This document shows positions 23,985 through 36,348 of a stretch of 64,000 nucleotides of DNA, piece by piece (positions within the stretch are counted from its first letter, which is position 1; each line of letters opens with the position of its first letter). A program made the translations under genes and the position numbers. The DNA is from Hordeum vulgare subsp. vulgare (Eukaryota; Streptophyta; Magnoliopsida; Poales; Poaceae): assembly GCF_904849725.1 (NCBI RefSeq), contig NC_058520.1, positions 347,941,670-348,005,669 of the forward strand, given 5' to 3'. The notes beneath the pieces were generated by a model that was not told where the DNA came from, did no database searches, and was given only the letters and a program-made list of their open reading frames with translations.

Positions 23985-26580
23985 ACGTGCTAATCGTGAG
24001 TTCATCGTTTCGCCTTCAACAAAAATTCCACAGTAAGCAATCACCATTATACCACAGGTTTGATTTCCTGGATCATTTCACGTCTCGTGTGCTATATTTA
24101 ACCCATTTTTTGTATTTAGTACATATAAAATCAAAACCCTTCTATGACTACATGTGGGTGTTAGTAAAGGTGTACAAATCGTTTGTGCATTGCTTTGCGA
24201 GTTTCCATTCATTCTCTAAGAAACGAGAAATTTTTTCAAACATTTCGGCCGCAGGGGGTGGCCAGAGGCATAGGCATTGTTGGTATTTTAATTATAGGAA
24301 ATGCATATAGCATCCGAAAATCACAAAAATGAGTGTGTCACCGTGGTGTGCTCTCACAACTCCAAGGAAAAATTTTGGTAAAGTTTGGCACAAGTTTTGC
24401 TGCTCACACCTTCAAAACTAAAACATCTCACAATAAGTATCATAGTTTCCAAAAGGAGATGCAACACTTCACACTCCAATTATCGACGACTTCATCGTTC
24501 CGCCTCGGAAAACAATTCATGATAAACAATCATTGATATACCCTAGGTTAGATTTTTTTGGCCCATTTAAGGTCTCGTATGCTATATTTAAGCGATTTTT
24601 TGCATTTACTTTTCATTTAGTGCATATAAAATCAAAACCCTTCTACAACTACATGCGTGTGTTAGAAAAGAAGGTGTAAAAATCATTTGTGTGTCGCTTT
24701 GGGAGTTTTCATCCATTGTCCGAGAAGCGAGGAGAAGTTTCCAACATTTTTGGCTGCGAGGTGTGGCCACCGGCGTACGCCTATTTGATCTTTTATTTCC
24801 AAGAAATTGAAAAGGAGTCCTGACAACACGAAAATCGGTGTGTCACCGTGGCGTGCTCTCTCTACCCCATGGAAACAATTTGGTAAAGTTTCGCACAAGT
24901 TTTGATGATCGCTCCTCGGAAACCGGAGCATCTCACAAGAAGGATCATTGTTTCCAAAAGGAGATGTGTTAATTCAAATTCCACTGGCCGGTGACTTCAT
25001 TGTTCGGCCTGATAAAAATTGCCACGGTACGCAATCACCATTATACAACGGGTTTGATTTTCTGGTGCATTCCACGTATCGTTTGATATATTTAAGACAT
25101 TTTTTGAATTCAATGTGCATTTTGTGCATATAAATAAAATCCCAACTGCAAATGCATGTGCTGATGAAAGGGATGATGATTTTCATTCGCTCTTGGAGCA
25201 TACAACGGTGCAGACGTACGATCCATGGGATTTGGGTTCTTGTCAATCAGAACACACGACTCACATCGCGCGCGTAGCATGGGACCATCGACCATGATTT
25301 TGTAGGCACACGGCTTTCTTGAATGAACCGTGTGCTATTTGAAAACATTTACATCAACTGACAAATGTGTGTGTGTGTGTAAATATAACCATGTCACAAC
25401 TACACGTGGGTGTTAGCAAGATCATTTGTGTGTCGCTTTGCCAGTTTCCATTCATTTTCCAATAAACGAGATTTTTTTCAAAACATTTCGACCGCAGGGT
25501 GCGGCCACAGGCATAGGCCTTGTTGGTATTTTAATTACAGGAAATGCATATAGAGTCCACAAATCACGAAAATCGGTGTGTCACCGTGGCGTGCTCTCGC
25601 GACCCCATGGAAAAATTTGGTAAAGTTTGGCACAAGTTTTGATGCTCGCACCTTCAAAACAAGAGCATCTCACAATACGGATCATACTTTCAAAAAGGAG
25701 ACACGACACTTCGGACTCCAATCGTCGATGAATTCATCATTCTGCCTAAAAACAAATCATGGTAAACAATCACAAATATACCCTAGGTTTGATTTTTTGG
25801 CCCGTTTCAGGTCTCGTCTGCTATATTTAATATATATTTTCATTTATCTTGCACTCAGTGCATATAAAGTAAAAACCCTTCTACAACTACATGTGGGCGC
25901 TAACAAAGAAGGTGTAAAAATCATTTGTGTGTCGCTTTGCGAGTTTCCATCTATTGTTCGAAAAGTGGGGAGAAGTTTCAAACATTTTCGGGTGCGAGGT
26001 GCACCCACCGGCGTAAGCCAAGTTGATATTTTAATTACAGGAAATTCAGATGGAGTCCGGACATCACGAAAATCGGTGTGTCACCATGGCGTGCTCTTAT
26101 GACCCCGTGGAAAAAAAGTTCGTAAGTTTGGCACAAGTTTTGAGGATCGCTCCTTCGAAACCGAAGCATCTCATGAGAAGGACCATGATTTCCAAAAGGA
26201 GACGTGCCAGTTCAAATTCTATTGGCCGATGACTTCATCGTTTGGCATCATAAAAATTTCCACGGAAAGCAATGACCACTATACCACGGGTTTGATTTTC
26301 TAGCGCATTTCAGGTATCGTTTTCTATATTTAAAACATTTTTTGAATTTAACGTGCATTTTGTGCATATAAATCTAACCCAACCGCAACTTCATGTGTTG
26401 ATGAAGGAGATGAGGATTGGTGTGTGATTTCGGAGCATCCAACAGTGCACACGTGTGATCCGTAGGGTTTGGTTTCTGGCCAATCAAAATGCACGACTCG
26501 CATCATGAGCAGTAGGGGGAGGGGGCGTCGTCCACGACCTTCATGAATGAACCGTGTGCTATTTGCAAACCACATTGCAT
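23985..26580 (+). repeat. Higher-order tandem repeat (about 1.23 kb units, each with two subunits of about 500 bp)
   Basis: Landmarks recur in order. The phrase CTTCATCGTT or a close variant lies near 24001, 24490, 24990, 25728 and 26230. GTTTCCATTCATT is near 24202 and 25446, with related TCCATCCATTGT and TCCATCTATTGT near 24710 and 25947. GAATGAACCGTGTGCTATTTG is at 25321 and 26545. The spacing implies two higher-order units, each made of two diverged subunits plus a spacer of about 230-240 bp. A short (GT)n run lies at 25364-25379. No coding frame is kept across units. It is not a named satellite that I recognise. Confidence 0.8.
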
Positions 26581-28655
26581 ATCTTCTGTTGATACATACT
26601 GAAGTGAGATCAATTGAGTCTGCTACCTCTAGGGTATAATACTAATAAACAGTTCAAATTCATTGTGTGAGCCGACTGCATATGAAGGTCAACATATTAA
26701 TGGTTCTTACATCAACAAAAGACCGGGCATAACTCGCAAATTCAGTAGACGTGAAAATTCTAAATTGAACAAACTAAGTTGCAGGTTAGGCACCAAAACT
26801 AGTATTACGGTTTAATTCCCATGTACATGGGGGAACTAGGATCATTAGGTTGACCCAGAATGAACTTAGGTTTTCTGATGATTTTACGCTTCTCCATTTT
26901 TATGGTGCATGATCCCTTAGCTAGCAACTCAGCAAATTCATCGTACTCGTCCTCATCAGGAACATCCTCGATGCCTAGTATCCTCCTCTTCCCATGCATC
27001 ACTACATGGCAGTTCTTATGCAAGTAGTCTTTCACACGGAAAATTTGGGTAGAATCACTGGCAAGAATGAACGGGTTCGCGTGATATGCCATCGCTATCG
27101 TGTTAACATAAATCTTCCTGTAATCATCAACATTTACCTAACTAAGATGGATTCATGTTTACCTTTTCATTCACTTGAATTCGCAGATCAAAGGTTTACG
27201 GAAATCAGTCGCTTCCCTTCTTTACTCAAGTGAGCAGAAGAGTGAACTTCATATCTGTAATGATCGCTCTAGATCTGGGTCGTATGATCTTTGGGGTGCG
27301 TTGGCGGAAAGGAATGTGTCATTGGAAAGACCCTGGTCGGAAATATATTCTAAATATCGAATATGCACATCGAGAATACACTCCTTTGTAGATGTTAGGA
27401 GTCCATTGATGAAATGGGGCTGGGGAAAGCTTGAACCCAAGTCCTAGAGTGATCGATATCAGTGCAACTGTGGCTAGAGGTGAAAGGCCAACCAAGACCG
27501 GATATAGATGGCTTTCCGCGAAATCTATTTCAATAGAGCGTATGATTTTGATGGCCCGAGGTGGAGGAGGAAATAGATAAGGTGGTGAAATGCAAATCAG
27601 GAAATGAATACCAAGTAAAGGTGGTCGTCGCCTATACCTACCGTTTAGGTGGCACCTGCGAGATCCAACTAAGGTAAGGAACTTCGCATTGTGGGTTATT
27701 CTTTGGCCAAAAGGTACTTAGGTGCTTATGTAGCTAAAACACTGCCACCTGAATACTTGATTCATTAAGGTCGTCACCCTATACCCGAAAGTCTCTATCG
27801 TTTTCCTTGTCCGTTAAGCTTCACAGGGTTGGGACCCCCTAAACCAAATGAGAAATCTTTCTCATGTTCCCTCAATTCAGCAATAGGTGACGGAATAATG
27901 CCACCTTAACTTTCACATAGTTAAGCTCCCAAATCTCTTTTATGGTTCCATAATATACCATTTTATCAGCTTCATCTATAGTCATGTATTCTATTCGAAC
28001 AAAGTTGTTCTGATATGAGGTTTTCTCATCACGTTCCTTAGTGTAGAAATTGTAGACATTTATGCCATACGCTTGGGATATCAACATCGTGGGTGATGGA
28101 TTTTGTGCCAACCACGTACAATGTCATCCATGGATCCTTGTGCCAAACGATTCTTCAACCATCTGCGTAGCCCTTATTGTGCTCCTTCTTCTCGACATCT
28201 AATGAATACACCATTTGTAAGAAGCTTTGGCGTATCTCCACCAACTGTTTGTCAGCATAAACGCTAAGAACTGGGCTACTAAGCAGTACCGTAAAATTAG
28301 CTTTGTCGGACAAATTTCTCGGTGGAGCCTTTTGCATGCCAGCAAGGCTGGCTTACCTTTCAGTCCTCCCTCGTAGCGAGAGAGGGGCAAACCTATAGGT
28401 ATCTGTTTCATGTATTCGGTGCAAAACTCAACCACCTCCCCTACGGTATAACCTTGTAGGATGCTTGCCTCTGGATGGCTTTGGTTCTGACAATAGCGTT
28501 GCAGTATTCCCATGAACCACTCAAAGGGATACATGTTGCGAAGAAATACAGTAGTACAATACTTTATCTCGTCGACAAGATGCACAGTAAGATGGACTTT
28601 GACATCAAAGAATGACGGTGGGAAAAACATCTCTAGGCTGGACAATATTCTTAGC
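26581..28655 (-). pseudogene. CACTA transposase remnant (DUF4218 and DUF4216 regions)
   Basis: The minus-strand frame 28663-28199 encodes FPPSFFDVKVHLTVHLVDEIK and MYPFEWFMGILQRYCQNQSHPEASI, the pattern of the DUF4218 segment at the end of Tnp2-type CACTA transposases. The DUF4216 segment follows: IWELNYVKVKVALFR near 27905, and, after an interruption, YHANPFILASDSTQIF and HVVMHGKRRILG at 27092-26805. The upstream catalytic part of Tnp2 is missing because gypsy sequence starts at 28656. The piece is probably continuous with the remnant at 17806-20415, separated by later insertions. Confidence 0.75.
27160..27890. other. Unidentified insertion inside the CACTA DUF4216 region
   Basis: The DUF4216 sense breaks after KVALFR (about 27900, minus strand) and resumes at VNVDDYRK (about 27147). 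The roughly 730-750 bases between them have stops in all frames and no LTR or clear terminal inverted repeat that I can see. It may be a small non-autonomous element, or an intron enlarged by decay. Confidence 0.45.
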
Positions 28656-29413
28656 ATCCCCAAGCTTTATTCCTACTCGTCCTAGAGTAGGTAAATGATA
28701 AAATAATTAATTTATGAAGTGTGAATGCTAGCATATTACATAAGTTTGATCAATGATAATTCCAATCACTTTTTCTAGCATAATAACCAACAACTTTTTC
28801 ATAAGAATCATCATGGTTGGGTAGCAATTAATTTGCATGTCATGGTTGAAACAATTCATTCTCTTGAAACTCAACATCATATGTTCTTACTCATCAAACA
28901 ATTTCACTTCATCATCAAGTCTAAATAAGAGCTCGACATACTCAATTATCATACAGTCTTCTATGATTTCTAATACTCAAAGAATATTTTTATAAGAAAT
29001 AACATCCATCAAACATAGAGAAAGATAGGGGCTTAATGTTTTGCCTCCCAACATATTTATCATAAAGGTAATTGTCAATAATAATGAATCATGATCAAAT
29101 ATATTTTAGTGGATATATATGTTTGGATCTTTCCCCACTGCATGATGCTTGCCAACTAATAGACTGAGGTTGGAATAAGGAGTTGAGTCAACATGAAAAG
29201 TATGTAACAATAAAGTAAATAGATTGTCCATTCGTAGAGGGAAGCAGGGATTTCGAGAGGTGTAAGAGCTCATTGTTTTAAAATAGAAATGAATATATAA
29301 TTTTGGGTGGTGTGGCTTTTATTTCAATGTCACAACAAAGTTTTCCATATATTCCATGCTAATCAAATTATTGGCAGTTCCCAAACGGAATTGAAATTTT
29401 ACTCCCCGTCAAT
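28656..29413 (-). mobile_element. Gypsy 3' spacer fragment, part 1 (up to the PPT)
   Basis: On the minus strand this ends GAATAAAGCTTGGGGATGC, the PPT normally followed by a TGATACG LTR. Here CACTA sequence follows at once, so the LTR is absent. The spacer continues at 30878-31477 on the far side of a solo LTR. It shares blocks with the spacers at 2628-3916 and 35628-36340. There is no coding content. Confidence 0.75.
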
Positions 29414-30877
29414 TGATACGTCCATTTTGCATCATGCTTTTATATCAATATTTATTGCATTATGGGCTGTCAATACACATTATGGTACAATACTTATGCC
29501 TTTTCTCTCTTATTTTACAAGGCTTACATGAAGAGGGAGAATGCGGACAGCTGTAATGCTGGACTGGAAAAGGAGAAAATCTGAAAGACCTATTCTGCAA
29601 AAATATTGGGCGAAAGAAATACAACAGGGACCCACCAGGTGGCCACAAACCAGGGGTGAGTCCTACCCCCCTAGGCGCGCCCTATAGGCTTGTGGCCCCC
29701 CTAGCATGCCTTCGGTGCCCATCTTCTCCTATATGAAGGGTTTTGACCTGGAAAAAATCATATCAGAACTTTCGGGGTGAAGCGCCGCCGTCCCGAGGCA
29801 GAACTTCGGTAGAACCAATCTAGAGCTCCAACAGGGCTATTCTGCAGAGGAAACTTCCCTCCCGAAGGGGGAAATCGAAACCATCATCATCACCAATGAT
29901 CCTCTCATCGAGAGGGCGTCAATCTCCATCAACATCTTCATCAACACCATCTCCTCTCCAAACCCTAGTTCATCTCTTGTATCCGATCTTTGTCCCAAAA
30001 CCTCAGATTGGTACCTGTGGGTTGCTAGTAGTGTTGATTACTCCTTGTAGTTGATGCTAGTTGGTTCACTTGGTGGAAGATCATATGTTCAGATCCTTAA
30101 TGGTTATTAATACTCCTCTGATTATTAACATGAATATGCTTCGTGAGTAATTATGTTTCTTCCTGAGGACATGGGATAAGTCTTGCGATAAGTAATCAAT
30201 TTGGTATTCGTTCGATATTTTGATTAGATGTATGTTGTCTCTCCTCTAGTGGTGTCATGTGAACGTCGACTACATGACACTTCACCATTATTTGGGCCTA
30301 CGGGAAGGCATTGGGAAGTAATAAGTAGATGATGGTCTGCTAGAGTGACAGAAGCTTAAACCCTAGTTTATGTGTTACTTCTAAGGGGCTGATTTGGATC
30401 CATATGTTTCATGCCATGCTTAGATTTATCTTAATTCTTCTTTCGCGGTTGCGTATGCTTGCAAGAGAGGTTAATCGTAACTGGGTAGTTTGTCATAGTA
30501 AGGGCAGCACCCAAGCACCGGTCCACCCACATACCAAATTATCAAAGTAACGAACGCAAATCATATGAGCATGATGAAAACTAGCTTGACAAAAATTCCC
30601 ATGTGTCCTCCAGAGGGCTTTGCTCTATATAATTGTTTGTCCATGCTTGTCCTTTGCTACAAAAGGGTTGGGCCACTTTGTTGCACCATTGTTACATTTG
30701 TTACTTCTTACCCGTGACGAATTACCTTATCACAAAACTATATGTTACCAATAATTTTAGTGCTTGCAGAGAATACCTTACTGAAAACCGCTTGTCATAT
30801 CCTTCTGATCCTCGTTGGGTTTGACACCCTTACTTATCGAAAGTACTATGATAGATCCCCTCACTTGTGGGTCATCA
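29414..30877 (+). mobile_element. Solo LTR of an Athila-type gypsy element (1464 bp)
   Basis: It runs from TGATACGTCCATTTTGC to ACTTGTGGGTCATCA. Flanking TCAAT (29409-29413) and TCAAC (30878-30882) form a 5-bp target duplication with one mismatch. The interrupted spacer resumes in register on both sides. The LTR is the same family as 34107-35627, and resembles LTRs of the Sabrina/WHAM group by memory. Confidence 0.88.
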
Positions 30878-31477
30878 TCAACCATTCAATCACATTCCAT
30901 GGCTAGTCGTATCCACGGGTGCCCTCCGAACAATCAAATTTCTAGGGGGAGTTCTTGTTTATTTATTTTTGTATTACGCTGGACTGGCAATCCTTTTTAC
31001 CAGCCTCTCTCGTGTAATGACAAGCGAATAAACACTCATCTTGACAATAACCTGCTTAGCATTGAAGACAATGACCACCCCGTCGCTCCATGAGCGGTAC
31101 GAGCACACAACACGATTGTTTATTTGAATGTTTAGAGGTGGCACATGCAAAATTTACTTGGAATGGAGTGAAATACCATATATAGGTAGGTATGGTGGAC
31201 TATCATGAAATAAACATGCCTCAAGGATTTGGATGCACAAGTAGTATCTATACTTAGTACGAAGTTTGGGATAGCAAAAGGTTCTAAACAAGCACCACAT
31301 GTTGGTGGATCCATAACAATATAACTTCTATGCAAATACTAAAACATAACCATTATGTTGTCTTCCTTGTCCAACTTCAACTATTTTATGAACGATGAAA
31401 ATAATTGATGGGTATTCACAATCATAAAAGAAATCCAAGATAATATATTTGTATGTGAAAGTTCTCCTTCTTATAGG
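30878..31477 (-). mobile_element. Gypsy 3' spacer fragment, part 2
   Basis: Reverse-strand matches to the spacer at 2628-3400 include CACATTCCATGG (near 30890) and ATATATAGGTAGGTATGGTGG (near 31178). It is the upstream continuation of 28656-29413. There is no coding frame. Confidence 0.7.
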
Positions 31478-31544
31478 AATCACTCTTACATATCGAAAGG
31501 GCTACGATAGATCCCCTACACTTGTGGGTCATCAAGACTATTTT

Positions 31545-31562
31545 CTAGCACCGTTGCCGGGG
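31545..31562 (+). other. Primer binding site of the plus-strand Athila element
   Basis: TAGCACCGTTGCCGGGGA, ten bases after the LTR end, matches 16 of 18 bases of the tRNA-Asp-complementary site usual for Athila elements (TGGCGCCGTTGCCGGGGA, from memory). Confidence 0.75.
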
Positions 31563-31639
31563 AGTGAAGGGCCTTTGGTGAGTGGAACTTGGTAAGGAAA
31601 AAATTATAAAATGTGTTGAAATGTACTGTCACTTGTCAC

Positions 31640-32595
31640 TATGGAAAATAATACTTTGAGGGGCTTGTTCGGGGTATCTTCACCCCGACAGGAAGCACAA
31701 AGAGATGCTCCTCAACCTGCTGCGCCTATTGAAAATATTTATTAGAAAATTCTTTTGTGTATGATAGAAAAACTGCTAGCTAATCCTGATGTAGGAGATG
31801 GAACACTACATCCTGATTTGCATCCAATCTATGTGGATGAAGTTTGTGGATTATTTAAGCTTTCAGGTCCGCCCGAGGAATGATGTCAAGAAGAAGGTCT
31901 TTCCTTTATCTTTGAAGGAGAAGGACTTGACGTGGTATAGGCTATGTGATGATATTGGATCATGGAACTACAGCCGACTGAAATTGGAATTTCTCTAGTA
32001 GTTTTATCCTATGTATCTCGTTCATCGCGATCGGAATTATATTTATAATTTTTGGCCTCGTGAAGGAGAGAGAATCGCTCAAGCTTGGGGGAGGCTTAAG
32101 TCAATGTTATACTCATGCCCTAATCATGAGCTCCCGGGAGAAATTATTATTCAGAATTTTTATGCTCGGCTCTCTTGTAATGATCAATCAATCCCCGACA
32201 CTTCTTGTGTTGGTTCCTTTATGAAGAAAGATATTGAATTCAAATGGGACTTATTGGAAAGAATTAAACGCAACTCTGAAGATTGGGAACTCGACAAAGT
32301 TAATGAGTTAGGTATAAGCCTTAAGTTTGATTATGTTAAATCCTTTATAGACACCGATGCTTTTCGTGATTTGAGCACTAAATATGGACTTGACTCTGAG
32401 GTAGTAGCTTCATTCTGTGAAACTTTTGCTACTCATGTTGATCTCCCCAAGGAGAAGTGGTTTAAATATCATCCTCCCATTGAAGTTAAAGTGGTTGAAC
32501 CTATTAAAGTTGAAGAAGAAACTATTATTTATAATGTTTATCCTGTTATTCCTACTGCTTATATTGAGAAACCACACTTTCATGTTAGAATATAG
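31640..32595 (+). pseudogene. Athila gag (broken)
   Basis: ATG at 31640 opens MENNTLRGLFG..., followed by an early stop after PIENIY. The sense continues through FPLSLKEKDLTWYRL and, after two adjacent stops near 31998, a 194-codon frame (32011-32595) with WGRLKSMLYSCPNHELP. Gag forms the virus-like particle. At least three stops disrupt it, and another lies at 32595 before the protease. Confidence 0.8.
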
Positions 32596-32610
32596 GAACA
32601 TGCTAAAGCT

Positions 32611-33321
32611 TCAACTGTGGTTCATAAGAGTGGCACTAAAACACATATACATCCTGAATAAATTAAAGTTGAACCTAATATTGCTATGGTTAAAGATCTC
32701 TAGGTTTACAATACTGATGGGCATGTCATTCATTTCTGTCATGAAGCTGCTAGAATTTCTAGACCTGATACTAAAGGTAAACATAGACCTATTGTTGGCG
32801 TGCTTGTTGTTTCTGTTAAGATAGGATATCATTGTTATCATGGCTTATGTGATGTGGGTGCTAGTGTGAGTGCAATTCCCTTTATCTTATACCAAGAAAT
32901 TATGAATGATATTGCACCAGCTGAATTAGAAGAAGTTGATGTTACCATCAAGCATGCTAATAGAGGTACTATTGCACCAATTGGGATTGTTAGAGATGTT
33001 GAAGTCTTCTGTGAGAAAATAAATTATCCTACTGATTTTCTTGTTCTTGGTTCCCCACAAGATAATTTTTGTCCCATTATATTCGGTAGACCCTTCTTGA
33101 ATACTCTTAATGGTAAGATTGATTGTGAGAAAGAAACGGTTACTCTAAGTTTTGGGGATGTGTCTCATGAGTTTAATTTCTTTAAATTTCGTAGACAACC
33201 CCATGACAAAGAATTGCATAGTAAAGTTGAAATTATTAGTCTCGCTTCTATCGCTCTACCTCTTACTGATCCCTTAGAACAATATTTGCTAGATCATGAA
33301 AATGATACACATATGAATTAA
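32611..33321 (+). pseudogene. Athila protease and gag-pol linker (broken)
   Basis: The frame 32800-33321 contains the retropepsin-like motif YHGLCDVGASVSAIP with the catalytic Asp and the flap-region segment NFCPIIFGRPFLNT. Two stops (near 32660 and 32701) separate it from gag. Athila elements make gag and pol as one polyprotein, so the copy could not produce active protease. Confidence 0.8.
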
Positions 33322-34106
33322 TGAAATGAAATAGATAAGATTTTCTTTGATGAGAGGCCTATTTTAAAACGCAACCTGCATGCTGAAATACTTGGGGATC
33401 CTCCTCCACCAAAGGGAAATCCCGTGTTTGAGCTTAAAGAATTACCTGATACTCTCAAGTATGCTGATGTTAATGAAAAAGAGATATATCCTATTATAAT
33501 TAGTGTTAACCTTTCACAGCATGAAGAAAAGAGATTATTGAAAAACTTTGACGAAGCATCGTGTCGCTATTTGATATACTCTTGATGATCTTAAGGGCAT
33601 TAATCCCACTCTATGTCAGCACAAAATCAATATGGAGCCTGATGCTAAACCAGTTGTTGACCACCAACGACGATTAAATCCTAAAATGAAGGAAGTGGTA
33701 AGAAATGAAATACTAAAGCTTCTGGAGGTCGGTATAATATATCCGATTGCTGATAGTAGATGGGTTAGTCCCATTCGTTGTGTCCCTAAAAAGGAGGTAT
33801 TACCGGTTTTCCTAATGATAAAAATGAAATGATCCCGCAAAGCATTGTTATAGGATATAGAATGGTAATTGATTTTAGGAAATTTAATAAGGCTACTAGG
33901 AAAGATCATTACCTGCTACCTTTTATTGATCAAATGCTAGAAAGACTATCCAAACATACACATTTTTGCTTTCTACACGGTTATTCCGGTTTCTCTCAAA
34001 TACAAGTGTCAAAAGAGGATCAAGAGAAGACCACTTTTACTTGCCCTTTTGGTACCTTTTTTATAGACGTATGCCTTTTAATTTATGCAATGCACCTGCT
34101 ACCTTT
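33322..34106 (+). pseudogene. Athila reverse transcriptase, N-terminal part (broken, truncated)
   Basis: After three stops around 33321, the sense continues with AIGYTL-like linker residues and then [71 protein letters not shown]. Frameshifts occur near 33800 and near 34060. The segment ends at 34106, before the catalytic F/YxDD box, where the minus-strand LTR begins. Confidence 0.85.
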
Positions 34107-35627
34107 TGATGACCCACAAGTATAGGGGATCAATCATAGTCATTTCGATAAGTAAGAGTGTCGAACCCAACGAGGAGCAGCAGGATCTGACAAGTGGTTT
34201 TCAACAGCTAAAATCTGCACGCACTGAAATTGTCGGTAACAAGTGATTGTGTGGTGAGATGATTCGTAGCAAGCTACAAGTAACAAAAGTAGCAACGGTG
34301 CAGCAAAGTGGCCCAATCCCTTTTGTAGCAAGGGACAAGCCTGGACAAAGTCTTATAGGACGAAAAACGCTCCCGAGGACACACGGGAATTTCTGTCATG
34401 CTAGTTTCATCATGTTCATATGATTCGCGTTCGTTACTTTGATAGTTTGATATGTGGGTGGACCAGCGCTTGGGTACTGCCCTTACTTGGACAATCATCG
34501 CACTTATGATTAACCCCTCTCGCAAGCATCCGCAACTACGAATGAAGAATTAAGACAAGGTCTAACCATAGCATTAAACTAGTGGATCCAAATCAGCCCC
34601 TTACGAAGCAACGCATAAACTAGGGTTTAAGCTTCTGTCACTCTAGCAACCCATCATCTACTTACTACTTCCCAATGCCTTCCTCTAGGCCCAAATAATT
34701 GTGAAGTGTTATGTAGTCGACGTTCACATAACACCACTAGAGGAAAAACAACATACAACACATCAAATTACCGAACGAATACCAAATTCACATGACTAAT
34801 ATTAGCATGACTTATCTCATGTCCTCAGGAACAATAGTAACTACTCACAAAGCATAATCACATTCATGACCAGAGAGGTAATGAGTAGCATCAAGGATCT
34901 GAACATAAACTCTTCCACCATATAATCCAACTAGCATCAACTACAAAGAGTAATTAACACTACTAGCAACCTTACAAGTACCAATCGGAGTCGCGAGACG
35001 GAGATTGGTTAGAAGTGATGAACTAGGGTTTGGAGATGAGATGGTGCTGATGAAGATGTTGACGGTGACGAGCCCCCTCCGATGAGAGGAGTGTTGGTGA
35101 TGACGATGGCGACGATTTCCCCCTCCGGGAGGGAAGCTTCCCCGGCAGGATCCTCCTGTCGGAGCTCTAGATTAGTTCTGCTCAAATTCCGCCTCGTAGC
35201 GGCAGCGAATCCACGAAAAAGCTCCTCCCTGATTTTTTTCTGGACGAAACCCTTCATATAGCAGAAGAGGGGGCCAGTGGGCCAGCAGGCTGCCCACAAG
35301 CCCTCATGGCGCGGCCTGGGGGGTGGCCACGCCGTGCAGGCTTGTGGCCACCTGCACGCGCTCCTCTGGCACTTCTTCGGCCCAGTATTTTTTATGAATC
35401 TGGAAAAAAATCCTCGTTGATTTTCACGGCATTTGGAGTTGCGCGGAATAGGTATCTCAACTTTGCTCCACTTTCAGGCCAGAATTCCAGTTGCCGGCAT
35501 TCTCCCTCTTCATGTAAACCTTGCAAAATAAGAGAGAAAAGGCATAAGAATTGTACCATGAAGTGAAATAACAGGCCAAGAAGGGATAAATATCTACATG
35601 AAAACATGATGCAAAATGGACGTATCA
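34107..35627 (-). mobile_element. 3' LTR of the minus-strand Athila element (1521 bp)
   Basis: On the minus strand it starts TGATACGTCCATTTTGC (at 35627) and ends GGGTCATCA (at 34107). It is the same family as the solo LTR 29414-30877, with moderate divergence. It has no coding content. Confidence 0.9.
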
Positions 35628-36348
35628 ACTCCCCCAAGCTTATACCTCGCTTGTCCTCAAGCGAAATCCTAGCTCAATAAATATGTCCATATGTTTGGGG
35701 AGAGAGGTGTCGAAAAAACAAGATACGAACATGCATGCGTCATGATCAAGATCAGAACAGCAATACCAACATATAATCATTCATGCTAAAGTGATAATTT
35801 CTTCACAAAGTAAAGCATGGATCAAGAACCTTACCGAGAAGTAACTATCGATAGACTTTAGTCATTGAAGCAATTGCAATTTATCACAACATCAGAAAGA
35901 GTCAAATAAGAGATTGTAAAGCAAATCCACATACTCAATCATTCTTTCGTTCTCTACAATTGCTACAACTCACGTGGTACTGATGAGATCAAAGTTTCAG
36001 CTGGACACATAGAAAGATAGGGGCTTACAGTTTTGCCTCCCAACTGCTCACCTCAAGGGTAAAGTAAACAATAATAATTCATGAATACTTACCTCCAAGT
36101 TGACATATGAATATATATCTTTCTCAAGCAAATGACGTTAGCCAAGATAAAGGCGAAATAGGGAATGGGTGAAGATCACCATGACTCTTTCAAGGGCAAA
36201 AGGTAAAGGTACAAGATTGGCCCTTCGCAGAGGGAAGTAGAGGTTGTCATGCGCTTTTGAGGGTTGGATACATGTCCTCTTAGTGTGGAGGAACGTCACT
36301 TTATATTGCCTCCTGTGATAAAGAACTTTATTATGCAGTCTGTCGCAT
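35628..36348 (-). other. PPT and non-coding spacer of the minus-strand Athila element
   Basis: On the minus strand AAGCTTGGGGGAGT (35628-35641) lies directly before the LTR and is the PPT. The remaining spacer has no coding frame and shares blocks with the spacer at 28656-29413 (GATAGGGGCTTA, TTTTGCCTCCCAAC). Confidence 0.8.

Larger units (their letters stand above)
31478..34106 (+). mobile_element. Athila-type gypsy element, 5' portion (interrupted in RT)
   Basis: The element starts with only the last 57 or so bases of its 5' LTR (ending GGGTCATCA at 31534), followed by a primer binding site, gag, protease and the first part of RT. At 34107 an oppositely oriented element of a related family begins. 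The rest of RT, RNase H and integrase should lie beyond the nested insertions, to the right of the window. Stops and frameshifts are present throughout. Confidence 0.85.

Noticed and set aside
23562..24047. 161-codon minus-strand frame, Pro-rich
   Set aside because: Low complexity, crosses into the tandem array, has no recognisable domain and no relation to neighbouring element genes.
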